A stretch of DNA of 64,000 nt from Glaciecola nitratireducens FR1064 (GCF_000226565.1 NC_016041.1:2170001-2234000), one strand, 5' to 3'; counted from the first letter of the stretch, positions 45,301 to 55,194 are shown. The notes: generated from the sequence alone by a model not told the origin. Numbers and translations: made by a program.

Positions 45301-45749
45301 TTATGGTTTGTCAATTTGCTCGATCAGAACTAACGCTTAAGTCAGTATGATAATTTTAGATTTTTAATCTTCTTGAGGCTATAAGCTCAAACTGCGTGTA
45401 GTCCCCAGCCCCAAAACCTTAAAACTAATAATTTAAAAATTAACTTACTATTAAAAGTTTGTTTACAGTTTAATTTATTTTTTTTGATTATTATTTGAAT
45501 ACTGTTGCAATCGGTATTAAATTCAGGCAGCGTTTTGGGATGCATCGCGCAACGTATAATGAGGCAGTTCCGCTTGTCTCTTTACAGCCGTTAACAAAAC
45601 GCGCGAAGTTGTTTTAGCAATGAAGAGAGTTGACCGACCAGTAAATTTTACTGTAAACTTTTTGCGTGCACTCTAATCGCATAGAAAACTAAATAATAAA
45701 AATTACGGCTTTTAAATAAGCCGATAAAATTTGTAAATAGGGAACAATA
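45301..45749. other. 449-bp regulatory region upstream of the TonB receptor
   Basis: No gene. AT-rich with a run of T near 45478-45485. A plausible sigma-70 promoter is TTGACC (45630-45635), an 18-bp spacer and TAAACT (45654-45659). A near-palindrome AGTAAATTTTACT lies inside that spacer. GTTTACAG at 45461-45468 and its complement CTGTAAAC at 45651-45658 may be further half-sites. Confidence 0.45.
45640..45652. promoter_or_regulatory. Candidate operator AGTAAATTTTACT
   Basis: Two 6-bp inverted arms around one base, within the spacer of a possible sigma-70 promoter 98 bp upstream of the TonB receptor ATG. The 11-bp core GTAAATTTTAC recurs at 50880-50890 ahead of the halogenase gene. Binding by the LacI-family protein at 44257 is an inference. 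Confidence 0.4.
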
Positions 45750-48665
45750 ATGTCAACGACGAACACAAGAAAACTACATAAGCTATCTGCTGGTGTGTTG
45801 CTAGCGTTAGGTTTATCATCTGTTAACACGGTTTACGCGCAAGAAACTGACGCAACCGCTAGTGAAGAACAGGTAATCGAAAAAATTTCAGTAACTGGCT
45901 CGCGCATCAAGCGTATAGAGTTAGCGACTCCCGCACCGGTATTGAGCATAGGTTCAGAGGAAATCACCCGTTTGGGCGTTCCTGACTTAGGCCAAATATT
46001 ATCAGAAATTCCAGCAATCGGTGCTGGCTCGACTCTGATCGGCAATAACAACAGCAACGCTAACGCAGGATTGAGTGCTGTCAACTTGCGTAATCTAGGA
46101 GCAGGAAGAACCTTGACCTTGGTTAATGGTATTCGCCACGTAGCAGGCTCTCCTGGCTCTGCAACAGTTGATACTGGTGCCGTTCCAATCGGTCTTATTG
46201 ATCGTGTAGATATCGTAACCGGTGGTCGTTCTGCGGTTTACGGTTCAGACGCGGTATCTGGCGTTGTAAACATTATCATGAAAGATGATTTCGAAGGCTT
46301 CCAGTTCAGAGCAGATACAACTCAAGATACTGAGGATGTTGACTACAGCACGCATGGTTTCAGCGTACTTGCAGGCGCAAACTCGGCAGACGGCCGTGCT
46401 AACGTAACTTTTTTTGCGGCTCAAGATAATATCAAAGAAGTATTATTACCACAGCTTCAGCAAACTAATAACTTTTCAACTTATGCCAACCCTGAAAATA
46501 CGGGAGAAGAAGACGGCATTCCAGATAGATTAACGGCCCCATTTGGTGGTTCTGAACTTATCAACGACAACACCGTTATCAATCCTTTCGGTGGCGGTCC
46601 GCTAATTACGTTCACTGATGACGGCACTCCAATTGACCAGGTTAGTCGTACATTTACGAACAGTTTTGCGTTCGGTATTTTCGACCAAGAGTATGATTCA
46701 GTATATTATTCAGAAAACAATGAAAACTATATCCCAGACCAACAAACTATTACGTTAGCTACGACATTTAGATATGATCTTACAGAAAACGTTCGCTTTT
46801 ATGGCGAAGCGAAATATGTAGACAAAGAAATTGCGCAACAGTTTCAATCATCATTTAGATTTGGCACTGACGCGATAAGCGTTACCGATAATGCGTTCAT
46901 TGACGCTGGATTACAGCAAAGACTGCTTGATGGTGGTCAGACGACTGCTACGATTGCTAGATTTTTCGGCGATGTTGGATTCAGAACGGCAAGCAACGAC
47001 AGAGAACTATTCAGAGTTGTCAGTGGATTCAAAGGCGACTTCGAACTTTCGAATACCGTTGTTGATTACGACGTTTTTTATACGTACGGCGAGACATCAA
47101 ACACACGCAAAACTTTGAATGACTTGATCCCTGGAAACTTCACCGCAGCATTAGACTCGGTAATCGATCCAGACACAGGACTTGCGGCCTGCCGAAGCTC
47201 AGTGCCTAGTGCTCAGCCAAGCGGTTACGTTAGCCCAGCTGATGTAAACCCTGGTTCATGTGTCCCATTTAACCCGTTTGGCTTTGGGAATTCTTCTGCT
47301 GCGGCGCAAGACTACATCACAGGTGACGTAACGCGTACTGACGTAATCTCACAAGAGGTTGCAGGTGGGTACGTTAGCTTCGATTCTGAGGAATTGTTTA
47401 GCTTACCAGGCGGACCAGTCGCGATGGTTTTGGGCTTCGAAACACGAGAAGAGAAATCAAGCACAATTACTGATGAGTTTACTAAAGCAGGTTTTTTTAC
47501 GAATGCCGCAACACCTGACGCCGACGGCGGATATGACGTTGACGAATATTATGTTGAATTACTGTTTCCAATCCTAAAAGAGACGTTCTTAGCTGAACAA
47601 CTCGACCTTGAACTGGCATACAGAACAGCTGATTATAGCCACGCTGGTTCTGCTGATGCTTGGGGTGTTGGTCTAATGTGGTCTCCTATGCAAGACCTCA
47701 CCATCAGGGGTTCAATCGGTGAGTCTGTAAGAGCGCCAAACATTACAGAAGCATTTGATCCACAGTCACCTGGTTTTGCTAACATCAGTGACCCTTGTGA
47801 CAACGACAACATCGGCAACGACCCTGACAGAGCTGCTAACTGTGCTGCACTTGGCATTCCTGCTGGTTTTGAAGCGAACGATAACGTTAGTATTGACGTG
47901 TTCAGTGGCGGTAACCCAGACTTGCTGTCAGAAGAATCTACTTCTAAAACGGTTGGTCTTATTTATGAGCCATCGTATGTTGAAAACCTAAGCTTTGTTG
48001 TTGATTGGTATAGCATTGAAATAACTGATGCGATTACCTTCCTAGGCGCACAAACTATTATAGATAATTGTGTAGATTCTGCGGCTGGCCTTGACCCTAT
48101 ATTCTGTCAACAAGTTGATAGAAACGGTACCTCTTTGGATATTGATTTAGTTCGTTCAGGGTACATCAATGCCTCTAAACTTGAGACACAAGGCGTTGAG
48201 GCTCAAGTAAGATATAGAACAGACTTAGCAATGTTTGATTTGCCGGGTGAAGTAAGCTTTAACTTCTCTGCTACGCATTTAAAACAGCTTGATATATTTG
48301 AGTTCCAAAACCGTCCAGACGAAATTAATGCGGAGCGCGGTGAGCTTGGCGATCCAATGAATCAATTCCGCAACAGCATTAGCTACAGACTCGACGACCT
48401 GAACGTGAATCTTACGACAAGATACATTGATCGTTCTGCGCGTATTGCTGTTGGTACCGATATTGCTGAAGATTTATCTCCAGCTTTTATTGGATCTATT
48501 GTGACTCACGATGTGCAAGCTAGCTATACGCTAACTGACAACGTTACCCTAGGGTTTGGTGTTCGTAATATCGGTAATAAGCTACCTTCAGGCGTAACTT
48601 TAAATCCATTGTACGATTTGCTAGGTCGCCGTATTGTCGCAAATGTGGTCGTCAACTTCGATTAA
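45750..48665 (+). CDS. TonB-dependent receptor for an alpha-glucan-type substrate
   Basis: 971 residues. Signal peptide (residues 1-30, ending VYAQ), then EKISVTGSRI as the TonB-box/plug junction. Plug domain about 40-180 (LSEIPAIGAGS, LNGIRHVAGS-like, VDIVTGGRSAVYGSDAVSGVVNII), followed by a long 22-strand beta barrel with the usual DLTIRGSIGESVRAPNI and SEESTSKTVGLIYEPS motifs, ending VVANVVVNFD. It moves large substrates across the outer membrane using TonB energy. Neighbours (MFS sugar symporter, GH13 and GH31) point to maltodextrin or a related glucan. The ribosome site is weak (AGGGAAC at 6-7 nt). Followed by a strong terminator. Confidence 0.95.
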   Translation: MSTTNTRKLHKLSAGVLLALGLSSVNTVYAQETDATASEEQVIEKISVTGSRIKRIELATPAPVLSIGSEEITRLGVPDLGQILSEIPAIGAGSTLIGNNNSNANAGLSAVNLRNLGAGRTLTLVNGIRHVAGSPGSATVDTGAVPIGLIDRVDIVTGGRSAVYGSDAVSGVVNIIMKDDFEGFQFRADTTQDTEDVDYSTHGFSVLAGANSADGRANVTFFAAQDNIKEVLLPQLQQTNNFSTYANPENTGEEDGIPDRLTAPFGGSELINDNTVINPFGGGPLITFTDDGTPIDQVSRTFTNSFAFGIFDQEYDSVYYSENNENYIPDQQTITLATTFRYDLTENVRFYGEAKYVDKEIAQQFQSSFRFGTDAISVTDNAFIDAGLQQRLLDGGQTTATIARFFGDVGFRTASNDRELFRVVSGFKGDFELSNTVVDYDVFYTYGETSNTRKTLNDLIPGNFTAALDSVIDPDTGLAACRSSVPSAQPSGYVSPADVNPGSCVPFNPFGFGNSSAAAQDYITGDVTRTDVISQEVAGGYVSFDSEELFSLPGGPVAMVLGFETREEKSSTITDEFTKAGFFTNAATPDADGGYDVDEYYVELLFPILKETFLAEQLDLELAYRTADYSHAGSADAWGVGLMWSPMQDLTIRGSIGESVRAPNITEAFDPQSPGFANISDPCDNDNIGNDPDRAANCAALGIPAGFEANDNVSIDVFSGGNPDLLSEESTSKTVGLIYEPSYVENLSFVVDWYSIEITDAITFLGAQTIIDNCVDSAAGLDPIFCQQVDRNGTSLDIDLVRSGYINASKLETQGVEAQVRYRTDLAMFDLPGEVSFNFSATHLKQLDIFEFQNRPDEINAERGELGDPMNQFRNSISYRLDDLNVNLTTRYIDRSARIAVGTDIAEDLSPAFIGSIVTHDVQASYTLTDNVTLGFGVRNIGNKLPSGVTLNPLYDLLGRRIVANVVVNFD

Positions 48666-49167
48666 TCAGCTTTGTTTAATACTCTGATGTAAAAACGATA
48701 GAGTAAAAGCTAAATAACGATAATGACAAGTAGTTATTTGCAAATGAACTACAATAAACCCCTAAAAGTTAAGTGAGACTTTTGGGGGTTTTTATTTAGT
48801 TTACAAACTAAGCGCTCAATCTACTGTAAAAATAAATACAATTAAATTTGATAGAGAAGCATTAGAATTTAATTTCAAAATTGACTGTCTGCCGCACACA
48901 AAAGGTATGTAGACACAATTAGATTATGTAACTAGGCCAGTGCTTTCCTCAATGCGTTAAAAACCCTCAAAATTAAGTGAGTTAAATATCTTTTCTACTT
49001 AATGAGGTCTTCTATTGTTGTATTAAGAATCATCAAACTGCTTGTTGAGTAGGTTGATAGAAAAGAGATTTATGTTCTTTGAGCTGCAGGAATGGTTATC
49101 TTGCAAACACAGGCGGAATGGGGTTTTCCACCTATGTTGATTTCTACTTTTGTTGAATGAGGTTTTC
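48666..49167. other. Intergenic region between convergent TonB receptor and MFS genes
   Basis: About 500 bp. The strong terminator at 48756-48791 lies near the left end. The remainder shows no gene. CCTCAAAATTAAGTGAG near 48965 resembles the left arm and loop of that terminator but lacks a partner arm; it may be an eroded copy. Confidence 0.5.
48756..48791 (+). terminator. Rho-independent terminator after the TonB receptor
   Basis: AAACCCCTAAAAGT (48756-48769) pairs with ACTTTTGGGGGTTT (48778-48791) with one G-U pair and an 8-nt loop, followed by TTTATTT. A strong stem with a U-tail on the plus strand. Confidence 0.92.
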
Positions 49168-50631
49168 CTAAAGCCTGGTAACTTGAACATGCTCCTTCAC
49201 TCTAAATACGGCAAATCCTGCAATTATCATAGCAACGCCAGACACAACAATAATGTTTACGGCCTCATTGTCGAATGCATATTTAAGAATAAATCCAGCC
49301 GTTAAACCGCAAACAATTTGCGGCATAGCGATAGTAAAATTAAAAATCCCCATGTAAACGCCGGTTTTATCGGCAGGCAAAGCACCTGCTAGCATTGCAT
49401 ATGGCATAGCTAAAATAGCAGCCCAAGCGATGCCGATACCGACCATTGGTAATACCAAATTGACAGCCCCGGCAGGTACCGTAACCTGTGTAATAAGCAA
49501 ATTAACGGTAGTGGGCGTCAGGTCTTGGAAAAATAGAAAACTGATGTAACTGATACCGCCAATGAATAACGAGCCGGCGTAAACGACTTTACGCCCAATT
49601 TTGTCAGCTAACTTTGCCAAAACGACTGAAAATATGGCGGCAAACAGGGAATAGGCTGCGAACAAGATCCCGACCCAATCACCCGCTGCACCTTTGGCTG
49701 CAATTATCGATGCAGGCACGTCAACAGAATTTAGATAAACGGGATCGAACCATTTCACTTCTACCCCCCAAATGTGCTGGGTAATTGCGGGCGTTGTATA
49801 TACCCACATAATAAACAGCGCAAACCACGAAAAAAATTGCACGACGGCGAGCTGTCTCATTGTATCTGGCATTGATTTCATGAGCCTAAAAAACTCGGAT
49901 AGCTTTTGGCCTAAGGTTTTTTGGACTGCTAGCTCCTTTTCGACCAGCTCTGCGTCCAATCCTTTATAAGCATAGTAGTCTTTAGGTTTATATTCTTTGG
50001 TTCTAAAAACGGTCCATAGCACGCTACCCAATAAGACTGTAGCGCCTATGTAGAAAGCCCAAACAACAGATGGCGCCACGGCACCGGCTTTTGCCGTGTT
50101 CTCTAAACCAACAACATTGGTCAACACAAAAGGCAGAATTGAACCGATTACGGCCCCCACATTAATGAGAAGTGACTGAATTGAGTAGCCTGAATTGCGT
50201 TGCTCAGCAGGCACCATGTCAGAAACTAAGGATCTAAATGGCTGAAAGCAAACGTTAAAAGAAGCATCCATCAATGCCAGCATCAATACGCCAAAAATCA
50301 TAGGAGCAATCAGCGCCACAAACAATGACGCGTTTGGCATCAAAAACATACCCACGGCTGCGGCAATCGCACCCGCTAAAATAAACGGTCTGCGGCGACC
50401 TAGTTTGTTCCATGTTCTATCTGAAGCTGCGCCAACGATAGGTTGAACAAGTAGGCCCATAATCGGTGCAACTAACCAAAAGAAAGAAAGCGAATGAAGA
50501 TCGGCGCCTAAGTCAGAAAGGATTCGACTGGCATTGGCATTTTGCAAAGCGAAGCCAAACTGTACTCCCAAAAAACCGAAGCTAACAGTCCAAAGCTGCC
50601 AAAAGCTCAACCGGGGTTGCTGTTTCTGCAT
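49168..50631 (-). CDS. MFS sugar/H+ symporter (SLC45/MalT-like)
   Basis: 487 residues with 12 predicted membrane segments. The loop between TM2 and TM3 has the motif DRTWNKLGRRRPFILAG, and TM1-4 show FGWALQNANASRILSDLGA-like sequence; both are typical of the sucrose/maltose symporter group (GPH/SUT type). In Alteromonadales such proteins, next to a LacI regulator and TonB receptor, serve as inner-membrane maltose or maltodextrin permeases. A second signature DKIGRKVVYAG lies at the TM8-9 loop. It is divergent from the halogenase gene, which starts at 50913. Confidence 0.93.
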   Translation of the reverse strand: MQKQQPRLSFWQLWTVSFGFLGVQFGFALQNANASRILSDLGADLHSLSFFWLVAPIMGLLVQPIVGAASDRTWNKLGRRRPFILAGAIAAAVGMFLMPNASLFVALIAPMIFGVLMLALMDASFNVCFQPFRSLVSDMVPAEQRNSGYSIQSLLINVGAVIGSILPFVLTNVVGLENTAKAGAVAPSVVWAFYIGATVLLGSVLWTVFRTKEYKPKDYYAYKGLDAELVEKELAVQKTLGQKLSEFFRLMKSMPDTMRQLAVVQFFSWFALFIMWVYTTPAITQHIWGVEVKWFDPVYLNSVDVPASIIAAKGAAGDWVGILFAAYSLFAAIFSVVLAKLADKIGRKVVYAGSLFIGGISYISFLFFQDLTPTTVNLLITQVTVPAGAVNLVLPMVGIGIAWAAILAMPYAMLAGALPADKTGVYMGIFNFTIAMPQIVCGLTAGFILKYAFDNEAVNIIVVSGVAMIIAGFAVFRVKEHVQVTRL

Positions 50632-50879
50632 AAATTACTCTTATTGTTGTTATTGTTATTGTCGTGTTTATCGTTTTAAGCAGTATCGCGAAGACCAAAG
50701 ACAACAGAAGTGTTATCTGACCGACAAGCTAAACCCATGTAAACTGTATGTTAATTAATATAGCTAGTGTAACGTCATCATATATAAATGACTATCCAAG
50801 TGCATACGTATTCAGGCCGTATTGCTAAGTGTTTTCACCTCAAAACCAAACGAAGTCATGTATTCCTTGTTAATATTTG

Positions 50880-50890
50880 GTAAATTTTAC
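50880..50890. promoter_or_regulatory. Candidate operator GTAAATTTTAC ahead of the halogenase gene
   Basis: A palindrome of two 5-bp arms around one T, identical to the core at 45641-45651. It ends 22 bp before the ATG at 50913, between the divergent MFS and halogenase genes, so a bound repressor could block the halogenase promoter or transcript. Confidence 0.4.
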
Positions 50891-50912
50891 ACATAATAAA
50901 TTGATTACAAAG

Positions 50913-52451
50913 ATGACAATGAAAAAACTGCTAATTTTGGGAGGTGGCACTGCCGGTTGGATGGCAGCAAATATGCTGAATCACTATTTCACAGAAAGCA
51001 AAGTCATCAATCCAAACCAAAAGAGTTGGCAGATTACACTAGTAGAGTCACCACAAATCGGAATTATTGGCGTAGGTGAAGGCTCAACACCTCAATTAAA
51101 GAAATTTTTTGACCTGCTTGGGATCCAAGAGTCCGAATGGATGCCCGCTTGCCACGCTACTTACAAAAATGGCATAAGTTTTCTGCAATGGAGTGAACAC
51201 CAAGCAACTAATCGCTACTTTCATCCTTTCCCCTCTCCTTTTGACCGACAGACAGCCTCGGCTTTTTTATATCACTGTCAAATGCGCTCAAGAGGAATGG
51301 ACGTTCCGGTTAATCCTGATGACTTCTTCCTGTCAGCTAAATTAGCTCAGCTGAATCGAAGCCCAAAACCCTTGTTAGGAAAACCACAAATACCGCTAAA
51401 TTACGCTTATCACTTCGATTCAGCAAAGTTAGGCGCTTTTTTATGTCAGCGCGCTGTTAATAGAGGCGTAGTGCATATTAACGGCAAAATGGAACGTGCA
51501 ATACAGGATAAAGATAAAAGCATGCGAGCAATTAAACTAGCAACAGGTGAAACACTGGATGCCGACTTATTTATCGATGCAACAGGTTTTAACTCATTGT
51601 TGTTACAGGGAGTGTTAGAAGAACCATTCGACTCATTTGACAGCAACTTATTTAACAACAAAGCCGTAGCGATACCTTCTACAAGTCAAAAAATCATTCC
51701 TTCTGAAACCAAAGCAACTGCGCTTTCTGCTGGTTGGGCTTGGCAGATACCATTAACTAATAGGACAGGAAATGGTTATGTATATAGCGATCAGTATTTA
51801 TCACCAGAGCAGGCCGAAGAAGAGCTTCGACGCCACATCAATTCAAATATAGCTGACGAGAGCGAAACCCGAAGCGAAGCAAAACACCTTAATATGAAAG
51901 TAGGTCAAGTGCAGCGCCACTGGCATAAAAACGTCGTTGCCGTTGGGCTATCGCAAGGCTTTATAGAGCCATTGGAGGCTACCGCACTGCATCTCGTGCA
52001 GGAAACGATTCAAAAGTTAGCGGCTAGTTTGACAGATCCCTCTTTTGATTCTGAGCAAGAACGCATTAAGCTCAGGTTCAATGAAGCAATAAAAAGGCGC
52101 TTCAATGGCATAAGAGATTACATTGTGTGTCATTACAAAATGAACACTAGAACGGACTCGCAATACTGGGTCGATAATAGAGAAAATAACAACATTTCGA
52201 CACAATTAGCCGATGTTATCGACACTTGGCGCTCAAAGAAAGATATTGCTGCAGTGTTGGAACAGCATCAAATGACCCACTATTATCCAGTTATTTCATG
52301 GTATTGCCTGCTAGCAGGGTACGGTTCCTTCGCACCAGCAACTTCTCCAAACAAACTGCCAAGCAGCAACATGAAGCAATTAGCGCACTACATTATGCAA
52401 AACGCATCTCACTTTGCCCCGCACAATGAAAGTTTAGGAATAAGCACGTAA
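50913..52451 (+). CDS. Flavin-dependent 'tryptophan halogenase' family protein
   Basis: 512 residues from the ATG at 50913; an in-frame TTG at 50877 is not supported, and a Met two codons on is an alternative. FAD motif GGGTAGW at 10-16, the catalytic Lys of the family at K85 (ATYKNGISF), the halogenase mark WAWQIP at 275-280 (WxWxIP) and the Glu of FIEPLEAT (E352/E355). All key residues of the flavin-dependent halogenases are present. Members found beside TonB receptors in Alteromonadales, Xanthomonadales and Caulobacterales are a distinct branch; a few have been shown to brominate indole in vitro, and the native role is not known. Here it lies in an alpha-glucan locus and carries a candidate operator in common with the TonB receptor. 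No flavin reductase is adjacent. Confidence 0.93.
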   Translation: MTMKKLLILGGGTAGWMAANMLNHYFTESKVINPNQKSWQITLVESPQIGIIGVGEGSTPQLKKFFDLLGIQESEWMPACHATYKNGISFLQWSEHQATNRYFHPFPSPFDRQTASAFLYHCQMRSRGMDVPVNPDDFFLSAKLAQLNRSPKPLLGKPQIPLNYAYHFDSAKLGAFLCQRAVNRGVVHINGKMERAIQDKDKSMRAIKLATGETLDADLFIDATGFNSLLLQGVLEEPFDSFDSNLFNNKAVAIPSTSQKIIPSETKATALSAGWAWQIPLTNRTGNGYVYSDQYLSPEQAEEELRRHINSNIADESETRSEAKHLNMKVGQVQRHWHKNVVAVGLSQGFIEPLEATALHLVQETIQKLAASLTDPSFDSEQERIKLRFNEAIKRRFNGIRDYIVCHYKMNTRTDSQYWVDNRENNNISTQLADVIDTWRSKKDIAAVLEQHQMTHYYPVISWYCLLAGYGSFAPATSPNKLPSSNMKQLAHYIMQNASHFAPHNESLGIST

Positions 52452-52481
52452 ATCATGGATTTTGTGTTACCAACTTACAAT

Positions 52482-52537
52482 ACAAACAACAGTCCTTGTT
52501 GTTTGTAAAGTCTCTGCGCTCAGATGACAGCGCAGAG
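52482..52537. terminator. Two tandem hairpins between halogenase and GH31 genes
   Basis: First hairpin: ACAAACAACA (52482-52491), GTCCT loop, TGTTGTTTGT (52497-52506). Second: CTCTGCGCT (52512-52520), 8-nt loop, AGCGCAGAG (52529-52537). Both stems are perfect (10 and 9 bp) and lie between convergent genes. Neither has a strong U-tract, so termination is likely but not certain. Confidence 0.55.
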
Positions 52538-52635
52538 CTTAGACAACAGCGATGAGTTAGGACATCAGTCTTAGCATCAACAAATGGATACTTCAGCTTA
52601 ATAAGCAAAGTAAAGCACTCTCAGCAACAATGCTC

Positions 52636-55194
52636 TTAGAGTAAAATTTTCAATTGTAGCTCTGTCTCAAGAATTCCCTTCACTCGAATAAGCTGCGTTT
52701 TTTGGTCCCAGTATGCCCCGCTTGAAATATGTTCAAAATCATCAGCTTCTTGCAATTTTATAGATCTACCATTTACCATTAAATCTCGGGGCTGTTTTTC
52801 AACGCCATGCACAACAAAGGTCATTTTTCTATGCTTCGGTGACCCTTTGTAGGCCCCTTTAACCGACACTAACAAATCAAGCTCTTCAGCATTTGAGGTT
52901 AATGCTAAAGCTGACGCGAAGTTGAGCGTTTGATAATTCTGTGATGCTATGGAATCTGCGCTTTTTCCATCATCATCGAACATCACATATTGAGACAGGG
53001 TCACAGAGCTATCATGATAGTAATGAACGTTTAATTCCGCACTATCATATTCGGTGGTGTTTCGCATATTCTGCGCCATCGGCACAAATGCACCGGCTTT
53101 CACTAAAACAGGGATCTGCTCGAGCGTTGACTCGATAGTAAGGGCCTTGCTGGTGTCACTGAGGTTGGTGTATTTAACATCATTCCAGTAGTTAAACCAA
53201 ACCCCTTTTGGCAAAGCAATTGTAGCCTCACTAAGGCCTGGCTCTGTGATAGGCTTTACCAAAAACGCATCTCCCCAAAAGTAACTGAGTGCGTTATCAA
53301 TATCAGCGCTAGCGGTATTAAAGAATGTCGGCCTCATCATAGGGGTGCCAAAGAGCGAATTTTCGAAAGATAGAGAATAGTTGTACGGCAGCATGCGATA
53401 ACGCAACTTTACAAATTCACGCGTAATGTCTTTCGTTTTTTGGTCGTGAAATATAGGCTCTGGGGCAATGTTGTCTTGCGCATGCGGTCGGTATACAGGT
53501 TGAAAAACGCCGTATTGCAGCCAGCGAATATAGAGCTCAGGGTCGAATGTTTCACCGCCAGCAAAACCACCAAGATCGGAGTGTGTGTAAGCTAAACCAA
53601 ACAGACTCATTTGCAGGGCTAGCTCCACTTGTGGTTTCAAACCGCCCCACTCTCGCGATACATCGCCCGTCCACGGGATCATGCCATAACGTTGACTGCC
53701 CAGAAAACCAGAACGCATCATGATGAAGGGACGCTCATTAGGATGCAGTTCAGTTTGACGTTCATATACCATTTGCGCCCATTGATGACCGTAAACATTA
53801 TGAATTTCATCGCCCGTTACAAACTTACCGTCCAATAAATGCAAGCTATCTTTTGGGTGCACCTCAGGCTCCCCTAAATCACCCCACCACCCCGCAACAC
53901 CTTGCTCGTCCAGAGCAGCATAAAAACGCCAAAACCAATCTTGCGAGGCTTCATTGAAAACATCCACTAAACCTGTGTTTCCAAAATAGAAGTCAAAGCG
54001 CCTTGGACCGCCGCCAATACTGCGCGCCAAAGCGTCGCTTTCAACGGCTGAATCCCACTGAGATGATGTTGATAAAATGAAGGGCTCGGTGATTAAGATG
54101 GTCTTTACCCCCTTATCATTGAGTGTTTTGATCATTTTTTCTGGCTCTGGAAAGGCAGCTTTATCCCATTGTAAATTGCCCATATGGCCCTTAATATCAG
54201 GTCCAAACCAATATAAATCTAACACTATTGCATCAACTGGAAAATCTTCAGCTAAAAAAGTATCGATGGTATCGAGGGTTTGCTTTTGTGTCTTGTAACC
54301 AAATCTCGACGCGTAATTACCCAACGCCCAACGTGGAGGTAGAGGTTGTTTTCCTGTCACATCAACGAAATTAGCTACTAAGTCGGCGTAAGTTGAGCCA
54401 GAACTAATGATGTATGACGTTCTTCCTGCCTCTGCTTCAAATTGTAAAACATCGCTTTGAGTGTGGCCGATATCGAGGAAACCAGAGGCGCTATTGTCAA
54501 ATCCGATGGCATACATATTGGTAGACATCACGGCAGGCAAACCGTAATACATCTGCGACGACTCAGTGGTATAACCATAGTGCGCTTTATTATACAAAGG
54601 CAGGCGATGACCACGCCTATCCATTCCTAAAACACGTTGCCCTGCGCCCATAATTTTTTCATCGTCTTGCAGGATAAATCGAAAACCACGCAGAGTATCA
54701 AAATGAAATAGACCGGCTTCCTCCGCAATAAGTAATTTACCGCCGCGGTAGTAGCTGATAGAAAAAGGAGAGATTTGCAGACGGGCAGTCAAATTCGCAA
54801 CCGAAAACTCAAGATAATCGTCAAATGAGCTCAACTTAGCATCTAAATACTGGCGTTCAGTAACCCCTTCTGCCAATGCAAACGAAGGTAATTGCTTCAC
54901 GTTTTCTGGCTGATAAAAAATTTCAAACGACGCATCATTGATTGCCGTTATTGTTAAATTACCGGTCGATAGCGTGACATGCAAAACTTGTTTTTGTTTT
55001 TTGGCATCTTTAAGTTCAACAAGTTGAAGATGTTCCTGTCTGCTTTCTTCAACGCTCTGACCCGTTCCCTGACTTGCATATGGAATACTATTTTTTGCCT
55101 CTACGCTGCCAGTGTAGAGGGCACTAACATTTAGAACAAAGCCAAATAGCAGCCCAAGCATCAGTTGACTTGATAAGCTGTGTAGGCGTTTCAT
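52636..55194 (-). CDS. GH31 alpha-glucosidase-type glycoside hydrolase, exported
   Basis: 852 residues with an N-terminal signal peptide (LMLGLLFGFVLNVSALYTGSVEA). An N-terminal beta-sandwich (~60-280) precedes a (beta/alpha)8 barrel (~285-620). The catalytic nucleophile is D439 in WWGDLGEPE and the acid/base is D511 in PWTGDVSREW, both in standard GH31 contexts. C-terminal beta domains follow (~640-852). It should hydrolyse or transfer alpha-glucosyl residues in the periplasm or at the cell surface, acting on products of the upstream GH13. It overlaps the GH13 stop by 4 nt (ATGA). Last gene of the carbamoyltransferase operon. The exact linkage preference is not readable. Confidence 0.94.
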   Translation of the reverse strand: MKRLHSLSSQLMLGLLFGFVLNVSALYTGSVEAKNSIPYASQGTGQSVEESRQEHLQLVELKDAKKQKQVLHVTLSTGNLTITAINDASFEIFYQPENVKQLPSFALAEGVTERQYLDAKLSSFDDYLEFSVANLTARLQISPFSISYYRGGKLLIAEEAGLFHFDTLRGFRFILQDDEKIMGAGQRVLGMDRRGHRLPLYNKAHYGYTTESSQMYYGLPAVMSTNMYAIGFDNSASGFLDIGHTQSDVLQFEAEAGRTSYIISSGSTYADLVANFVDVTGKQPLPPRWALGNYASRFGYKTQKQTLDTIDTFLAEDFPVDAIVLDLYWFGPDIKGHMGNLQWDKAAFPEPEKMIKTLNDKGVKTILITEPFILSTSSQWDSAVESDALARSIGGGPRRFDFYFGNTGLVDVFNEASQDWFWRFYAALDEQGVAGWWGDLGEPEVHPKDSLHLLDGKFVTGDEIHNVYGHQWAQMVYERQTELHPNERPFIMMRSGFLGSQRYGMIPWTGDVSREWGGLKPQVELALQMSLFGLAYTHSDLGGFAGGETFDPELYIRWLQYGVFQPVYRPHAQDNIAPEPIFHDQKTKDITREFVKLRYRMLPYNYSLSFENSLFGTPMMRPTFFNTASADIDNALSYFWGDAFLVKPITEPGLSEATIALPKGVWFNYWNDVKYTNLSDTSKALTIESTLEQIPVLVKAGAFVPMAQNMRNTTEYDSAELNVHYYHDSSVTLSQYVMFDDDGKSADSIASQNYQTLNFASALALTSNAEELDLLVSVKGAYKGSPKHRKMTFVVHGVEKQPRDLMVNGRSIKLQEADDFEHISSGAYWDQKTQLIRVKGILETELQLKILL

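Noticed and set aside
45363-45392. TTGAG...CTCAA inverted repeat after the LacI-type gene as a terminator
   Set aside because: The stem is only about 5-6 bp with no U-tract, too weak to call.
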